NCBI GenBank assembly: GCA_947459855.1
Contig: CANHFL010000068.1
Span: forward strand, 1-6,352
DNA length: 6,352 nucleotides
Source of the DNA: Planctomycetaceae bacterium
GTDB lineage: Bacteria > Planctomycetota > Phycisphaerae > Phycisphaerales > SM1A02
Reading direction: 5' to 3'
The position numbers and the translations under genes are program-made. The notes beneath the pieces were generated by a model. It searched no databases and was not told the origin of the DNA. It was given only the letters and a program-made list of their open reading frames with translations. Positions 6,014 through 6,352 of the stretch are shown here, piece after piece; positions within the stretch are counted from its first letter, which is position 1; each line of letters opens with the position of its first letter.

Positions 6014-6352
6014 ATGCATGCACGCAACACCTGGTCCGCGGCGTGGATCGCCGCGGGATTGGTCCTGCTGGCGCCATCCGCCAACGCCCGGCCGGATGCC
6101 GGCGAGCCGGTGCCGGAAGACGCCGCCGCCGCCCTGCGCGACCGCGTCCGGTCCGAGGCGGCCCGCCTGCGCGCGGAGCTCGATGCGGCGCAGGCCGCGG
6201 AGTCCACCGAGGGCCTGCTCGCACGGCGTGCGACGGTTCTGGCGTCGCTGACGCCGGCCTTCCTGCTGGCCGAGGCCGCCGCGGCGGCGGCGGAACGCGA
6301 ATCCGCGCCGCGCGGCGACCCCGGGCCGGAACTGCTGGCGGCGTGGCGCATC
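6014..6352 (+). CDS. Start of an exported alanine-rich helical protein (3' end outside window)
   Basis: The frame from the ATG at 6014 stays open to the end of the window, giving 113 residues with no stop. It begins with a signal peptide: Arg4, a hydrophobic core (about 8-20, including 'W-I-A-A-G-L-V-L-L-A') and a likely cut after Ala23-Asn-Ala25. After a short Pro-rich spacer, residues 35-63 are rich in Ala, Arg, Glu and Leu, with a spacing that suggests an amphipathic helix or short coiled coil. A second helical stretch follows at about 66-96, with a run of six Ala at 88-93. No cysteines are present, unlike the gene before it. I do not recognise the family. It lies 22 bases after the cysteine-rich gene and probably shares its transcript, so the two may act together outside the cytoplasm. 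Strong codon-position GC bias and the ribosome site support it as a real gene. Confidence 0.75.
   Translation, partial: MHARNTWSAAWIAAGLVLLAPSANARPDAGEPVPEDAAAALRDRVRSEAARLRAELDAAQAAESTEGLLARRATVLASLTPAFLLAEAAAAAAERESAPRGDPGPELLAAWRI

Overview
The window is very GC-rich (roughly 70 percent by eye) and gene-dense bacterial DNA. It holds seven protein-coding genes, all on the + strand, and one tRNA gene on the - strand. Phylum cannot be proved from the sequence. The GC content, mixed presence and absence of Shine-Dalgarno sequences, and the set of genes would fit an uncultured planctomycete-like (Phycisphaerae-type) bacterium, but that is a low-confidence guess. Signal peptides on two genes are ordinary bacterial Sec type. 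No insertion sequence, phage gene, CRISPR array or integrase is visible.

Layout. 1-324: the C-terminal end of a beta-propeller-like protein with a proline-rich tail. 404-2050: purH, the bifunctional enzyme for the last two steps of IMP synthesis, intact. 2121-2666: nuoC, a complete complex I 30-kDa subunit, with neither nuoB nor nuoD beside it. 2737-3993: a saccharopine-dehydrogenase-family oxidoreductase with a basic Ala/Arg-rich tail. 3999-4838: a protein with a PD-(D/E)XK nuclease-like core, resembling the MmcB-type DNA repair family, with a charged helical insertion. 4800-4873 (- strand): tRNA-Arg(UCU), whose 3' half lies antisense to the end of the preceding gene. 5020-5991: an exported cysteine-rich protein of unknown function. 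6014 to the window end: the start of a second exported, alanine-rich, probably helical protein.

How the genes relate. The first five genes look like unrelated housekeeping genes in one direction, not one pathway. The dehydrogenase and nuclease-like gene are only 5 bases apart and are probably co-transcribed. The two exported genes are separated by about 20 bases and probably form a second unit.

The most unusual feature is the convergent overlap at 4800-4838. The last 13 or so codons of the nuclease-like gene are read from the antisense strand of tRNA-Arg, and its stop codon lies in the tRNA anticodon-loop sequence. The other points worth a second look are the isolated nuoC with a possible near-leaderless start and the pair of unrecognised exported genes.
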